Assembly: GCA_021014945.1 (NCBI GenBank)
Contig: MU266359.1
Location: forward strand, 1 to 64,000
Direction of reading: 5' to 3'
DNA: 64,000 nucleotides
DNA from: Leucogyrophana mollusca
Taxonomy: Eukaryota > Basidiomycota > Agaricomycetes > Boletales
Shown here piece after piece: positions 1 to 11,540 of the stretch. Under the pieces are notes generated by a model. The model made no database searches. It was not told the DNA's origin and was given only the letters and a program-made list of their open reading frames with translations. The stretch's first letter is position 1. Each line of letters opens with the position of its first letter. The position numbers were made by a program, and so were the translations under genes.

Positions 1-400
1 AGAAGCTCGAGGGTGCATGCATGGCATTTGGGGATGCTGGGGTGTCTCTCGAGTTTTCACGGCAGATTCGCCTGTTCCGGGGTCACCTACGACGGGATAT
101 GTTACTTCATGCTAAACAGACTACTATCGATACATATTTCAATCTGTAATTCGTACCTACCATTGTAAGAATGATTGGTTTGACCGTGTCACGCTTTTGG
201 CGGGGGTCACATTCTGTCACAAATTTCGTCTTGCATATCTCTAATAATGCATGGCGTTGGAGGGGTTCCCGACGCTATGCATTATGAGCCAGTCAACTGT
301 AGTAACAGCAGCGTGACAGTGACCCCGACGCTTTGCTTCCGCCGCCCGCTCATTTGCTGCCACTCATCAAATTTCTTACATTTTCACTCCACGCAGCATT
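1..400. other. Upstream intergenic region with a short palindrome
   Basis: No coding exon is recognisable. An inverted repeat with 12-nt arms (245-256 and 273-284, one mismatch, 16-nt loop) lies about 120 nt upstream of the dus1 start codon. It could be a palindromic regulatory site, but nothing else supports that. Confidence 0.4.
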
Positions 401-2202
401 ATGGCTGGGCAAGTTAAGCTGTGTGGGTATGAGTTTTATAGGGAAGTCCTGGGAAGCGCAAAATATATTGTTGCTCCGATGGTCGATCAGAGCGAGCTTG
501 TCAGTTATCCGTCACTGGTTCGTCCCGCATGCTGAACGGTGGGCAATTGAGCAGGCATGGAGGATACTCTCCCGGCGATACGGGGCTCAACTCGTCTACA
601 CGCCCATGATAAACGCCAAGGTCAGCTTCCCCGTATATTTGCTTAGGTCACTTACTCCTGAACACATCTCACCGACATAGATGTTTGCATCGTCCTCCAA
701 TACCCGTTACCGCGACCAATCTTTCAACATCCCCAATGGTGAAGAAGGTGGGGTATCCGATCGGCCGCTCATTGTTCAATTCTGCGCAAATAACCCGGAG
801 CAGCTCCTCGCCTCCGCCAAAGTAGTCGAGGATCACTGTGATGCCGTCGACATCAATCTCGGGTGTCCTCAGGAGATCGCAAAGAAGGGGCATTATGGCT
901 CGTTCTTGCAGGACGAGTGGGGTCTCATCTACGAGTTGGGTGCGTAACTCTCCTTGTCGATCAGTGGGTACGGGCTGTGGACTGACCGGTTATTCATTAT
1001 TCTGGGAATCGATGTATATATGGTGTTAGTGAACACGCTGCATCAAAACCTCAAAGTCCCCGTCACAGCTAAATTCCGTGTATTCCCGACCGTCGAGAAG
1101 ACGGTTGAGTACGCTCGAATGCTCGAGCGCGCTGGCGCACAAATCCTGACCTGTCACGGCCGCCTCCGTGAACAGCGCGGTCAGAATACCGTGCGTTCTT
1201 TCTCTGCCCTTCACCTTGAGCTCGCAAACCACCCAAAGCTCACAAAGCAAACCCGCTCGTTCAATCCAGGGTCTTGCTGACTGGGCGAAAATTCGCGCCG
1301 TGAAAGAAGCGGTATCAATACCGGTTTTCGCGAATGGTAACATCCTCTACCACTCCGACATTGCTGCATGCCTCGAAGCTACTGGTGCTGATGGCGTTAT
1401 GTCGGCTGAGGGACAGCTTTACAACGCTGCGCTCTTTGCGCCTGCTCCTCGCCCTTCTTATAATTTGGCTGTATCAATGTCGTCGCAGGAAACGCTCACG
1501 TCACGGAACATCCCACCATCACATGCACCATCGCTACCACCACTACCCTCACCCCCCACGACGCTTACCGGTCATCACCCGCCACACGCTGACCTCGCTC
1601 TCGAATATCTTGCCATAGTGCTCTCTCCTTCGCTCAAGACGAAACCTCCGCTGAGCGCAGTAAAAGGTCACCTCTTCAAACTCATGCGCCCCGCCCTCGC
1701 GCGCGAACCGGACTTGCGGGACCGACTGGGGCGTGTGTGTGCGCGTGACGGTGGAGATGGTGGAGTGGAGGGATGGGGGAGGGAGTTTGAGGGAGTTGTT
1801 AAGGAGATGAAGAGGAGGATGGATGTAAGCACTACCTCCTTCCCTGGTCTCCCCTAGGCCGTCTGATGATAACTATTGGTGCTGACGCACTTGTCCTTTT
1901 TTCGGTTTTGATAGCGAGACGCGGCCGAAGCGCTGCAAGGGCGGACGATCGAAGAGCTCGCTACCATTGAGCCTATCACCGGACTGAAGGTTCTCCCTCA
2001 TTGGTTGGCGCAGCCTTATTTTCGCCCGCCGAATTCTACTGTCCAGTCCGCAAGGAAGCCTGCAGCAGAGTCGCTAGCGACAGCAGCGGGGGAGTCCCTA
2101 CCGAAATATGTGACGGAGCTTGTGCCGATGATACCTACGCAGACGGAAGGGTCCATGCCAACTTCGACTCCCACGTTGGCAAGTACACTGGCTTGCCATT
2201 AG
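401..2202 (+). CDS. dus1: tRNA-dihydrouridine(16/17) synthase, Dus1 type
   Basis: FMN- and NADPH-dependent enzyme that reduces uridine to dihydrouridine in the D-loop of tRNAs. The model joins 401-499, 555-620, 681-939, 1030-1190, 1270-1824 and 1915-2202, giving 475 residues with every junction GT-AG and in frame. Dus signatures appear in order: [13 protein letters not shown] near residue 21, YTPMINAK at the end of exon 2, [17 protein letters not shown] with the catalytic cysteine in exon 3, and [11 protein letters not shown] then VFANGNI and [10 protein letters not shown] (flavin phosphate binding) in exons 4-5. The ATG at 401 was chosen because it opens the frame running into the first conserved block. 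The C-terminal 100 residues or so are Ser/Pro-rich and not conserved. Identity is firm; the last exon is less so. Confidence 0.93.
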
Positions 2203-2866
2203 GATTTTCATTGCAGAGCAGGTATCAAAGCGGATTCATTCAGCTTGGAGATCCCCTATTCAAGCTCCATGTGGACGAAAGAGATGCAGGTAGCCAGCAT
2301 CTCTGACCTAATCTGCAGCTGCGTCGCAGTTCCAAGCGACATAATAGTGGTAGGCTGTGTTCTCCGAAGATCACGAGCGCGGAAGGTGTCTTCCAAACAA
2401 GGGGTATCTCGGAGTTCGCCTGGTGGTTGAGTGGGGAGTTGAGATCGATCCCCACGAGCAAGCAGCTGTTGTCATATCGTATGGGTTGGAGCCCAGTCAA
2501 TACATTAATCTTGACATTGTTAATATATACCCTAAATATCATTTCTGGATCCCTGGAGGAAGCTTCGATCGCGCGAGGTCCCGTGAGGTTTGACAGGGAT
2601 TTAGAAAATAGAACTGGAATGACGTTTGTGCTATGGTATGCAAATCACGCTTTGACCAGGCTAAGAGGTCATGTGCTTAAGCGCTTACAGCCAGCGCTCA
2701 AGCGCTCAATCATTGCAGTGCTGCTAATAGTCCCAGTGCTAAGCGCTGAGTGTTGATCACTCATGGTGATCCTGGAACCTTCTCTCAATTTTTCTCAGAT
2801 ACCCTCCTTGACTCGAATTACTAACCGGAGAGTCCATGTGCACCGCTGAAACGAGTTCTCAACAAT
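2203..2866. other. Intergenic region with clustered AGCGCT palindromes
   Basis: No gene supported. Between about 2684 and 2746 the 6-nt palindrome AGCGCT occurs four times, two of them embedded in AAGCGCTT-like contexts, just upstream of the casein-kinase-like gene. Confidence 0.4.
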
Positions 2867-5373
2867 ATGTCGATTCCTCAGCTTATTGACAACCGCTTCG
2901 TCGTTGGGAAGCAGATTGCACGAGGAGCATATAGCATTGTGTTTCAAGGTGCGCTGTCGCACTCTCTTGAATGCATACGCCGGTTGCGGTTGGCAGGATT
3001 TGGCATTAGCTTGAAGCGATGCCAATAGTGTTACTGACAATGATTTAGGGACGGACCGACGGACGAACCTGCCTATTGCCATTAAATTCGTGCGTATCTC
3101 AAGGCTCTTCCGCTATCTTGTCACACACATCCTTCGAAGGAGCCTACCGACACCGATGGAGCTCAGTTAGATGCGGAGAACGAAGCTCTCAAGATTACAA
3201 ACGGCACAGGTGACGATTCTTTGAGTGTCTGACTCGCTACCGCAAACTTGAACAGACTTGCCCACTAGTCGGCGTTCCTCGGGTCTACTATTTCGGACGA
3301 GAAGGGCCATATAATGTCCTTGTTACAGACCAACTCGGGTCAGGCCTTGTACAGTTATTCAACAAGTGTGGGCGTAAGTTTTCAATGAAAACGGTATGCA
3401 TGATTGCGGTGCAGATGGTGAGTACCCATCTAGATTCTAGTCTACCATCCTGTCCAGATTCTCCCTAGCCCGACGGCGTGAGTTGTGGGCTGGAATATTG
3501 CTCACGTCGACATGTTTCCCTGTGCTCATGCTCTGTCGTCGTCGCGCGTGCTCAGTATTCGAACAGATTAAACAGATACAGGCCGTCCATAAGAAGGGCC
3601 TGATCCACCGCTACCTCAGGCCCGACAACTTCATACTTGGCATGCCAGAGTCCCAGGAAGCCCAGCGGATTCATATAATTGGTGGGTGTCATTCCTATGG
3701 CAGTGTAGACGGAGGTCATGTATCTGCCATATTGTCCTTGTCTTGGTCGTCCCCTTTCCTGATTCTACTTTTGCAACCTATCCTTGCCACGACTTAGCAT
3801 TCGGTTTGGCGAAAAGGTACCTTAACCCAGCAACCGGACGCCATGTCCCTTACAGCGAGGGAACGGCGTTCTACGGTTCAGCTCCATACATGTCCATCAA
3901 CGCTCACTTGGGTCGCGAGCAATCTCGAAGGGACGATCTGGAATCAATTGGTTACATATTAATATACTTCCTTCGAAACACTCTGCCTTGGATGGATTTG
4001 AAGGGTTCCAACAAACTGCTTTACGAGAGAATCGGGGAGCGGATGCAAGCTACCTCCGTTCCTGACCTCTGCGCAGGCCTGCCTGGTACGTGTACTGTGA
4101 AAGTCCTACGGCCGACTTTGGATCAACTACTGATATCCTCTACAGAGGAGTTCTGCGAATATTTGCGCTACATTCATCACCTCAAATTCGAGCAAGAACC
4201 CGACTACGACTTTTTGTGCACTCTGTTCAAGAATTTACTCAAGGCCATTGGCGAGGAAGATGATGGTGTCTATGACTGGAATCGCAGGGATGAACAGGTC
4301 TCGGTCTGTCAGGCATTACCATCCTTGGTTTATGTCCTCACTATTCCTCATTATGTGCCCAGGTTGCGGGACCCTTAAAGGCGGTATGATGCAGTCAACT
4401 ATACAGACCGTTGGTCCTGTTACCTACTTCAATGTCTTTAGGGGCCGTCTACAGATAAGCCTCTAGGGGGAAATGAGACGGGCATCGTAGGGGCTCGGGG
4501 AGATGATAGTGCTAGTCCCAGTAGTGGCGGAGTATCCCGCAGGAGCAGCCTCAGTAGCTCACTGTTAAACGTAAGGTTTGTTACCTTGTGCCTAGGCTGG
4601 ATGGCTTACTAGGGACTGAAGATGGAAGCAGCTCCCCAGCCAGTGGTCGAACCTCCAGTGGAAATTCGGGCAGCAACTCGACCTCCCATTACTCGTGGTT
4701 CCAGTTACGACTCCCTCCTCGACGTAAATTCCTACATGTTGTTTTGGCAACCCATCGAATGCACTAAAATCCGGATTCACAGCTGCCGGCTACGGGGCTT
4801 CCGAAGTCCAATTCCCGCCATGGCGTTATGGAACATGTAAGGACGTCGCCCAGACGTCTGTCGTCCCCAGGCCGCCCATCAGTACCGGAAGTGAGTTCTG
4901 GTTCAGTTGCCTTTTCTCGGACTCTTCTGAAATTTGTATCACAATTGCTAGCTACCTCTCAGGGTCCCGCCGCCAGTGGGTGTGGAGTCTAACATTACCA
5001 AGCCCGCTGGTATTGCGGACCCTGCCTCCCAAAACCTCCAAAAGGATGGGAAAAGTTTATCAGCCCGGGTATGGAAAAAGCTGCGCCCCAATAGGATTCG
5101 GACGGGCAATAGGGAGGAGGCCGTCGTTACTGTTGCTCGTACTAAAGAAGTATGTCCTTCCCTTTGTGGGCCTAGTGTACACTAAAGATTTTGCAGAGGG
5201 TGGTCGCTCGTCAACGGAGACGCCAGAGTATAGCCTCCAACGAGACCACGGATGATGAAAGCTATGAGGAGCCTGTTCGTGGTACCGGGAGCATCGTCGT
5301 CGACGATGATGACAGCGAAACCGCAGTCATTGATATCTGCTGTTTTTGCTTATGCTTTAGGGCTCGTCACTAG
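2867..5373 (+). CDS. Casein kinase 1-family pseudokinase, cysteine-rich C-terminus
   Basis: The N-terminus (exons 2867-2948, 3049-3089, 3140-3209 and on) reads as a CK1 kinase domain with a glycine loop (GKQIARGAYSIVFQG), the ATP lysine (IAIKF), the VGVPRVYYFG hinge-proximal block and the CK1 hallmark [14 protein letters not shown] near 3907. The catalytic loop is HRYLRPDN where active CK1 has HRDIKPDN, so the catalytic Asp is Tyr. The DFG motif, split by an intron as in CK1 genes, splices to IIAFGLAK, so the Mg-binding Asp is Ala. This predicts loss of phosphotransfer with the fold kept. The tail ends ICCFCLCFRARH, resembling palmitoylated Yck-type tails. Intron positions match the intact CK1 at 19423-21990. 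Exons beyond 4380 are poorly determined. It could act as a scaffold or be an ageing duplicate. Confidence 0.8.
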
Positions 5374-5737
5374 CGACTTGGACATGCAGTTGTTTGTATC
5401 ACCAGCGCTTTGTCAAGAACAAGCGCCTTGGTAAATTTATCTATTTCAGAAAGTGCCTCGTGTTACCAGTACCTGTCACTCCTCGCTAGCAAGCGACTGC
5501 GACTGTTTACGTGAACACAGCAAGTGTCAGTCATACCTTATGACACCCTACCACTTTCTATGATCTTTCTTACCCGTTTGCATCAGACCTGCTTTCTGCA
5601 CAGCAAGGTGCGTGTTCCCGAAGTTAGCAAGATATCTCTCTGGTCTCACGCAAACAAACGTCGCCTACAGAAAAAATCACTGATTCCCTTGTTTATAAAC
5701 TCAAGCATTTAAGAAGACGGTCTTTGATGGAGTTTTG
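5374..5737. other. Intergenic, nothing recognised
   Basis: Short AT/CT-rich spacer between two kinase-like genes on the same strand; no exon or repeat stands out. Confidence 0.5.
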
Positions 5738-7876
5738 ATGATCTCTCCCCCCAGGACCATGCAGCAACACTTGCAGCGACGCGGCGACAAGGGAAGGCTC
5801 TCGAGTCTTCGTGAGCTTATCTTCGTCGCTCCCCTTATTGCTCCGCTGAAAGTCAGCTCGCCGTGGTGTGGTCTTTCGCCCAACCTCAGACCGGATGACC
5901 TCACTGGAAGCATCAAACGAGAAGGCAGCTATCCCGCTGCGCATGGTGGCTTTGGTGATATATGGAAGTGTGTTTGGAAGAGGGAGTCGAAGCCCATCCG
6001 GGTTTGTTACATTCCACGCCTCAGACCTGGTCGTACTGATAATAGTGTAGGTTGCTGTCAAGGCTTTGAGACCCCAGGTTACGAATGAGGAAGATAGACG
6101 GAAGAAATGCAAGGTTTGTGTTGGGTTGCTCCACCGTGGCTTGAACCTCACTTGGATGAACACGGTATTAGAGGTTACAGCGTGAACTCAACGTGTGGCA
6201 GCGACTTGAACACGAGAATGTGCTGCCCCTGCTAGGAATCACTTCAGACTTCGGACCATTCACGTCCATGGTCTGCCCTTGGCTAGACAACGGAACCTTG
6301 AGCGTATACTTGGAACGTCGGCAGCATAAGCTCACCGCCCCCCATAGGTTCCTTCTTGTAATTAGTCCCTCCAAGGAAAATGATCTTAAGCTAACCTTCA
6401 TTCCACGGCTCCTCTAGCTGATCGACATCGCAGCTGGCCTCCGCTATCGTTCGTGTCTACCTCTTTTGCATTTGAATCGTTTATGAAGCAACGCCTGCAC
6501 AGTACACTCATGCTCAGTAATACACGGAGACCTAACTGGTGTATGCTTTGGTCCTACTCGACTGAGGGTTTCTCACTTACTTACAGCATCGGTAGTCCAA
6601 TATCCTGATCGACCGCCATGGTAGGGCATGTCTTGCGGACTTCGGACTTTCGATCTTGATGTTAGAGTTTCACGGCGCTTCGTACTTCACGTCGTCCATC
6701 AGGGGGGCAGTCCGATGGGCAGCACCCGAACTGTACGGAGTCCTGGGACATGGTGAAATATCCAGACCAAGCACTCGAAGCGATATCTATTCATTTGGCA
6801 GCATATTGCTACAGGTCGGTCTGGTCTCCTAAGTTCTCTTCATGAACATATTTACGGGACCCTCGTGACTCAGGTACTCTCAGGAAGAATTCCCTACCAT
6901 CATCTCAAGAATGATGCACAAGTCCTCATTGAGATATCGAGGGGAATCACTCCCGCACGCTCACACTGTCTTGAAATAGCCGATTCTCAGTGGGATTTTA
7001 TTCAACGTTGCTGGTCGACCTACAATTTCGGTGCTACCCGACCATCAATCGATGAAATCATACATTTCCTGGATCTGCACCTGATGCTCTCCAGTGCGCG
7101 AACTGTGATTACCATAAATCTTGCCGCGCGATCGCAGTATGTTTCGGGGTTATTTCCCTGCCCTCAAACCCTCAAGCGCACAACAGACGCCATTGGCCCA
7201 GACGAAACAGGGACGTCGAGTAAGTGCAAACCAGAGGTACATGCTGGCCTTATCCCTGAAGCCCAACACAGGAGTGTACCCAAGTTTGCATGTGGCTCTA
7301 GAGCCCGGTTGTTCCTACATGCAATGGGAAGCTACGCAGGTGCGCTAAATATCCATCCCCATTCGGGCATACGATACTGATGTGCTTGTAAAGATGACCT
7401 TGGTTGTTTTACTGAACGACCTATGTTTTGAGCTGGGCGAGCTACTGAATGCACTTACTCGGTGGACAACCAAGGATATACGCATGTCTGGGGTAAGCAG
7501 CGCCTTCGTTCGTGTGGCTGAAGATATCAAGCTAGTCGCCCAAGTCCTCGAATTGCTCCATACGAGCAAACCAAGGTTCGCAATCTCAAATCCTTCTCAA
7601 TCCAAGCTAGTTGACTTTCGCATCAGAGAAATCGAATCTTGTCCAGAAGACCTGCGCAAGGTACTGGAGCATTTTCTTTCCCAGACCAATCGACCTAGAG
7701 CACTTCCCGCTCTCCTGTCAAACATCCTCACCATTTTCAAAAGCTTTGTGAATCGGTTGTGGGCATGGTTGCATGCAGTCCGAAGGACATTTACTGGATC
7801 GTACCATTCGCTATATAAGGCCCATGTGGACCTGTTGTGGCAGATTCTTGAACACAAAGTGATGTCCCCTTCCTAA
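5738..7876 (+). CDS. TKL-type protein kinase with helical C-terminal extension
   Basis: Kinase of the tyrosine-kinase-like type that is expanded in mushroom-forming fungi. Visible in order: glycine loop HGGFGDIW near 5945, ATP lysine VAVKALRP just after the intron ending near 6050, ENVLPLLGI, hinge MVCPWLDNGTLSVYL, catalytic loop VIHGDLTGSNILI (split by an intron), ADFGLSI, APE-equivalent RWAAPEL, SDIYSFGSILLQVLSG, and a final RCW-x-RPSIDEI helix near 7000-7065. All catalytic residues are present. After it, a region of about 160 residues (about 7394-7876) is helix-like with no family I recognise. It reads on through a probable intron 7137-7236 and another ending near 7393. The start at 5738 is the first in-frame ATG. 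The 3' extension could be a separate gene. Confidence 0.75.
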
Positions 7877-8088
7877 TTAACTGCCAGTGCTTTTGCACGG
7901 AATGGAATGGGTAATTATATTCGCCCAGATATTTCACAGGTCGAGGCGAGCTGGTGGATGACCTCACGGATCCAACATTCATGAAAACACTACCAAGAGT
8001 ACAGAGTCTGTCAGCTATGGATTGTGTGAAGGGAGGCCGTAAGTAACTCACCCAGGCATGTCGTTACGCGTTGGTGGCGGGAACTGCA

Positions 8089-8604
8089 TCAAGCATTAAG
8101 ATTCCACCGTTCCAACACGTCGTTTAATTCGTTCTTGACGCCATTGGGTGTGACCTCTTCCCTGACCCAGCCGTTCCTCTTCAACTTTTCCAGAGCCCCG
8201 TATACCCAGTTCTGACAGTTCCAGTCTTCCCTTCCACGATACACGCTTACCTTTTCCAGCAGCTTTCCAACTTCTTCCAGGTCAGACGCATCAATCTCCC
8301 CGACACAGAGACAGCCGCGATAATCTTGAGCGAGAAGTTCCATGTACTCGAGCTCTTGACAAGAGTACTCGAAGGTATCGATGTTGCCAATTGCCTGGTA
8401 ACAAGTGCCCCAATGATCATTTTGGCCGTCAGCGCCTTTCGCACTGCTGCTGACGGCTAAAGACTCGCGAGTGGCACCGTTGAGAGCGAACAAAGCCCAA
8501 TGAAGAGGCAATGGTTGGCCGTTGGAGTCGAGCCCGCGCCAATACTGTGCGACACATAAGAGTTGTGGACCAGATTGATTTAATTCCTGTGAGGCAGGGT
8601 TCAT
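8089..8604 (-). CDS. Small fungal protein of unknown function
   Basis: Uninterrupted 171-codon frame with an ATG at 8604. I do not recognise it with confidence. It has an HWALFALNG block near residue 34 and a later DWNCQNWVYGALEKL block. The first has a His and the second a Cys in positions reminiscent of small papain-like (NlpC/P60 or LRAT type) fungal families, and the layout recalls a fungal DUF family (possibly DUF6914). That assignment is inference. It has no signal peptide or membrane segment. Its start lies 188 nt from the divergent sirtuin start, so the two probably share a bidirectional promoter. Confidence 0.7.
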   Translation of the reverse strand: MNPASQELNQSGPQLLCVAQYWRGLDSNGQPLPLHWALFALNGATRESLAVSSSAKGADGQNDHWGTCYQAIGNIDTFEYSCQELEYMELLAQDYRGCLCVGEIDASDLEEVGKLLEKVSVYRGREDWNCQNWVYGALEKLKRNGWVREEVTPNGVKNELNDVLERWNLNA

Positions 8605-8792
8605 GATTTCTGGGGTAGATTCTGTGAATGGCTTTGGTTGTCGAGGTCAAGGAACAAGAAAGGAAATGAAGGCCAGCACGCGACAGAACCTTGCGCCACC
8701 GTGTAACTGTAGGCGGGTGTAAGGGACCCATTGTAGGGGATCCCAGCTTGCTCTACAACCACGACTATTTCCCCTCCAGAATCTTACAAGAA
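8605..8792. promoter_or_regulatory. Shared divergent promoter (unknown gene / sirtuin)
   Basis: The 188-nt spacer between the divergent start codons at 8604 (minus) and 8793 (plus) must hold both 5' UTRs and core promoters. No clear TATA box is seen. Confidence 0.5.
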
Positions 8793-10781
8793 ATGACTGT
8801 TTTCTTGCCCTTGGAGGCCTCTTCGTCGCCTCCAGCGACCCCGCCGTTCTTAATTCACACGGAGAACCCGGATTCGCAGATGCGAAAAGCCGTCAAGGCC
8901 ATCATGAAGGCCAGGCGGCTGGTAGTCGTGTGCGGTGCGTGCATGGCAACGGAAAACATCCCCCGAACTTCTTGCTGACATCCAACTCGCTCTCTGTCCT
9001 CCTAGGTGCTGGCATCTCTGTGCAGGCCGGCATACCCGACTTTCGGTCCCCTTCAGGTCTTTTCCAGACTCTCAAGCGAGATAATCCCAAGGAGGCCTTA
9101 ACTTCAGGGAAAGATTTGTTCGATGCATCCGTTTTCAACGTATGTGGCTTCAATTCTATCGTTGAAACACCTTTTGGAATATTCTACGTCAAATGAGAGC
9201 TAACAGCTGCTCCAGTCTGAACATGCGACATCTTTATTCTGTCAAATGATCGCTAGGCTCTCCGAGCTATCCCAGCTGGCCAATCCGACACCCTTCCACC
9301 GAATCCTACGGACTCTCGATGATCGTGGTGGGCTGCTGCGAGTGTATACGCAGAACATCGATGCTATCGAACTGAAGTCCGGCCTGTCTTTTGGTGTACC
9401 CGAATTTGAGGATCGCCGATGTAAGCCGCGATCTAAGGCTAAAAGTACAGCTCCCTCCGAAGGCCTTATCGTGTCCGCGAGTACATCGACCGCAGACTCA
9501 ACCCAATCACACGATGCTTCACGTCTTACATCGCCACCGGTTGAAGCGCCACGATGCATCCCATTACACGGCACACTCCAAACATTGCATTGCCAGACTT
9601 GCATGCACTCATTTCCACTTGAAGATTACATCCATACCTTAACTTCCGGAATACCTCCTCGTTGCCCCGAGTGCACGCAAATGGAAGAAATGCGCCAACT
9701 TGTTGGTAAACGTGCTCGTGGAGTGGGCAAATTACGTCCCAGTGTCGTCTTGTACAATGAGATGCACAAGGATGGGGAAGGGGTCGGGGAGATTGTCAGA
9801 AGGGACCTTATGGGGAGTTCCAAGGGAAAGGGAAGAAGTGGAGCAGATTTACTCTTGGTGGTCGGCACGAGTCTCAGGGTCCCCGGCACGAAACGAATGG
9901 TTCGCGAATTTGCGAAAGCGGTCCGATCGAGAGGGTCTGCACCGAAGGATGCATCCATTGCACCTGTGAATGGTCTCGCGACGCCGTCTCCATCTCCGTG
10001 CCGTTCTCCCGTTTCGCAGCAAGAGGGACACCCTATCAAGTCGATCTATCTAAATTTCGAATTTCCCGTCCCTACTCGAGAGTGGGAGGGAGTGTTTGAC
10101 GCATGGGTGCAGGGTGATGCACAGTGCTTCGCGAATATCTTGGCCGAGGAGATTGAAAAGGAGGCTGCAGCGAAAGAAGCGGCTACTGAACGCAAGCGAA
10201 AGCGAGAGGAGGAGGCAGCGCTTGCCGTCCAGGTAGGTGTGGACGGGGACGTGAGTCCGCCGACAAAGAAACGGAAGGTCGACACCAAAACCCCGCGAAG
10301 CTCCACACCCAAGCGACTTCGGAAACAGGAAGCCTCGGACACTCCAACCGCAAATCCTCGGAAACCGCGTCAAGCCCGAACTTCGACGGCGTCTCGCTCC
10401 AGGAAATCGGCTCTGCCTGACGAACCAAATCCGGAGAAAACAAAGTTGATTCTGCGCATCCCCCCACGTTCCAAATTGATCTCATTCAAGAACATGCCAG
10501 TCCCTGAGGTGTACATCAGCACACCCGCACCGAAAGTTGCGAAGTTAGTGAAGACGCGGTCTCTCGTCACGCCACCCCCAAGTCATACTAAGCGCAGATC
10601 TCCGTCCTCGGCGAAGCAACATCCCGTCCCCCACTATGCGGAGTCAGATGGTACAGATCATGGTTGCCCCGATCGCGGTGAGATATCTGATGGGAGTCTT
10701 CTGGACGAAGAAGTTGCGGACGAACTGCCGCAGCATGTCATGCGAAGAGCCCAGTACGGCCTTCGTGCATCTCGACGATGA
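8793..10781 (+). CDS. Sir2-family NAD-dependent protein deacetylase, Hst3/Hst4-like
   Basis: Model joins 8793-8934, 9006-9139 and 9216-10781 (613 residues). Sirtuin motifs: GAGISVQAGIPDFRS (NAD binding) at the start of exon 2, PTPFHRIL, YTQNID, the catalytic His in PLHGTL, two CxxC zinc pairs (LHCQTC and RCPEC), KLRPSVVLYNE and LLLVVGTSLRVPGTKRMVREF. An insertion of about 55 residues rich in Ser/Thr separates TQNID from the catalytic His, and a basic low-complexity tail of about 200 residues holds NLS-like clusters (TKKRKVD). Length, tail and motif spelling suit the nuclear Hst3/Hst4 group, which removes acetyl from H3K56. That subgroup is inference; the family is certain. Confidence 0.92.
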
Positions 10782-11104
10782 TAACCACAGTGGACCACGT
10801 TCCCGAAGTACTCTATCATTATCCCTTATCTGTATTTATCCCACCCGTCACATAAAGTACAGTCACTGCCCTTCTCGTAGTGCAGTATAATTTCCTCGTT
10901 GTAATTCGTAATTGTCTAGAGGGACCAGAGCTGGAGATTAGGCCATTACGCTACAGTCGTTTCGGTCACGGACTTCTTGTACAGACTCTGAGTGGGGCTT
11001 GCCCTTAGCCTTGCTCCCACGGTGCCCTATATACGAATTTCGCCAACTGCCACTGACGCGTCGCGCTCTGTCCTGCTTTCATCTCCAACTTTCAAGGCTC
11101 AGAT
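10782..11104. other. Intergenic spacer, sem1 promoter
   Basis: About 320 nt between the sirtuin stop and the sem1 start, holding the sirtuin 3' UTR and a CT-rich leader before 11105. No other feature seen. Confidence 0.5.
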
Positions 11105-11540
11105 ATGTCGTCGTCAGCATCCACCTCGAAACCAGTAGAAAGCTCATCCAAGCCAGTAGAGGAACCAAAGGAGGAAGATGCTCAACCTCACCTTGGCGTT
11201 CTCGAAGAAGATGACGAGTTTGAGGAATTCGCTGTAGCAGGTAGGCCACCCCCGGATCGACTTGAAGATCCACTCTGACATGTCGACTACCGTGTAGATT
11301 GGGACGATTCGGAAACAGACCTTGCGCATCTGAATGGCTCGGCCCCCGGTGTTGCTAAGTCGGGGGGAGACAAGTTATGGGAAGACAACTGGGACGACGA
11401 TGACATCGAAGACGAGTTCAGCGTACAGTTACGGTAAGAGCATCCCCAACTTATGCTTTCAATGTTAATTTACCCCGCATTTCTTCAGAAATGAGCTAGC
11501 AAAGACGAAAGCTGGGGGTGGAGACGCGATGCAGCATTAA
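11105..11540 (+). CDS. sem1: 26S proteasome lid subunit Sem1/Dss1
   Basis: Model joins 11105-11240, 11298-11433 and 11489-11540, giving 107 residues. It is a very acidic, disordered protein with the two diagnostic clusters of the family: LEEDDEFEEF near residue 35 and the Trp-rich WEDNWDDDDIEDEFSVQL near residue 75, followed by a short C-terminal helix. Sem1/Dss1 is a proteasome lid subunit and also works in the TREX-2 mRNA-export complex and with BRCA2-type recombination mediators. The N-terminal Ser/Lys-rich extension is slightly longer than usual. Splice phases 1 and 2 both restore the frame exactly, so the model is strong. Confidence 0.95.

Noticed and set aside
3770..3830. Alternative splice of the pseudokinase restoring a DFG aspartate
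   Set aside because: No acceptor AG lies where a codon for Asp could precede FGLAK; the upstream Asp (HDLAFG) is two residues off register.
5374..5737. Possible extra exon linking the pseudokinase and the TKL kinase into one fusion gene
   Set aside because: The Cys-rich end at 5373 has a stop codon and looks like a natural C-terminus, and the next kinase has its own ATG and leader.
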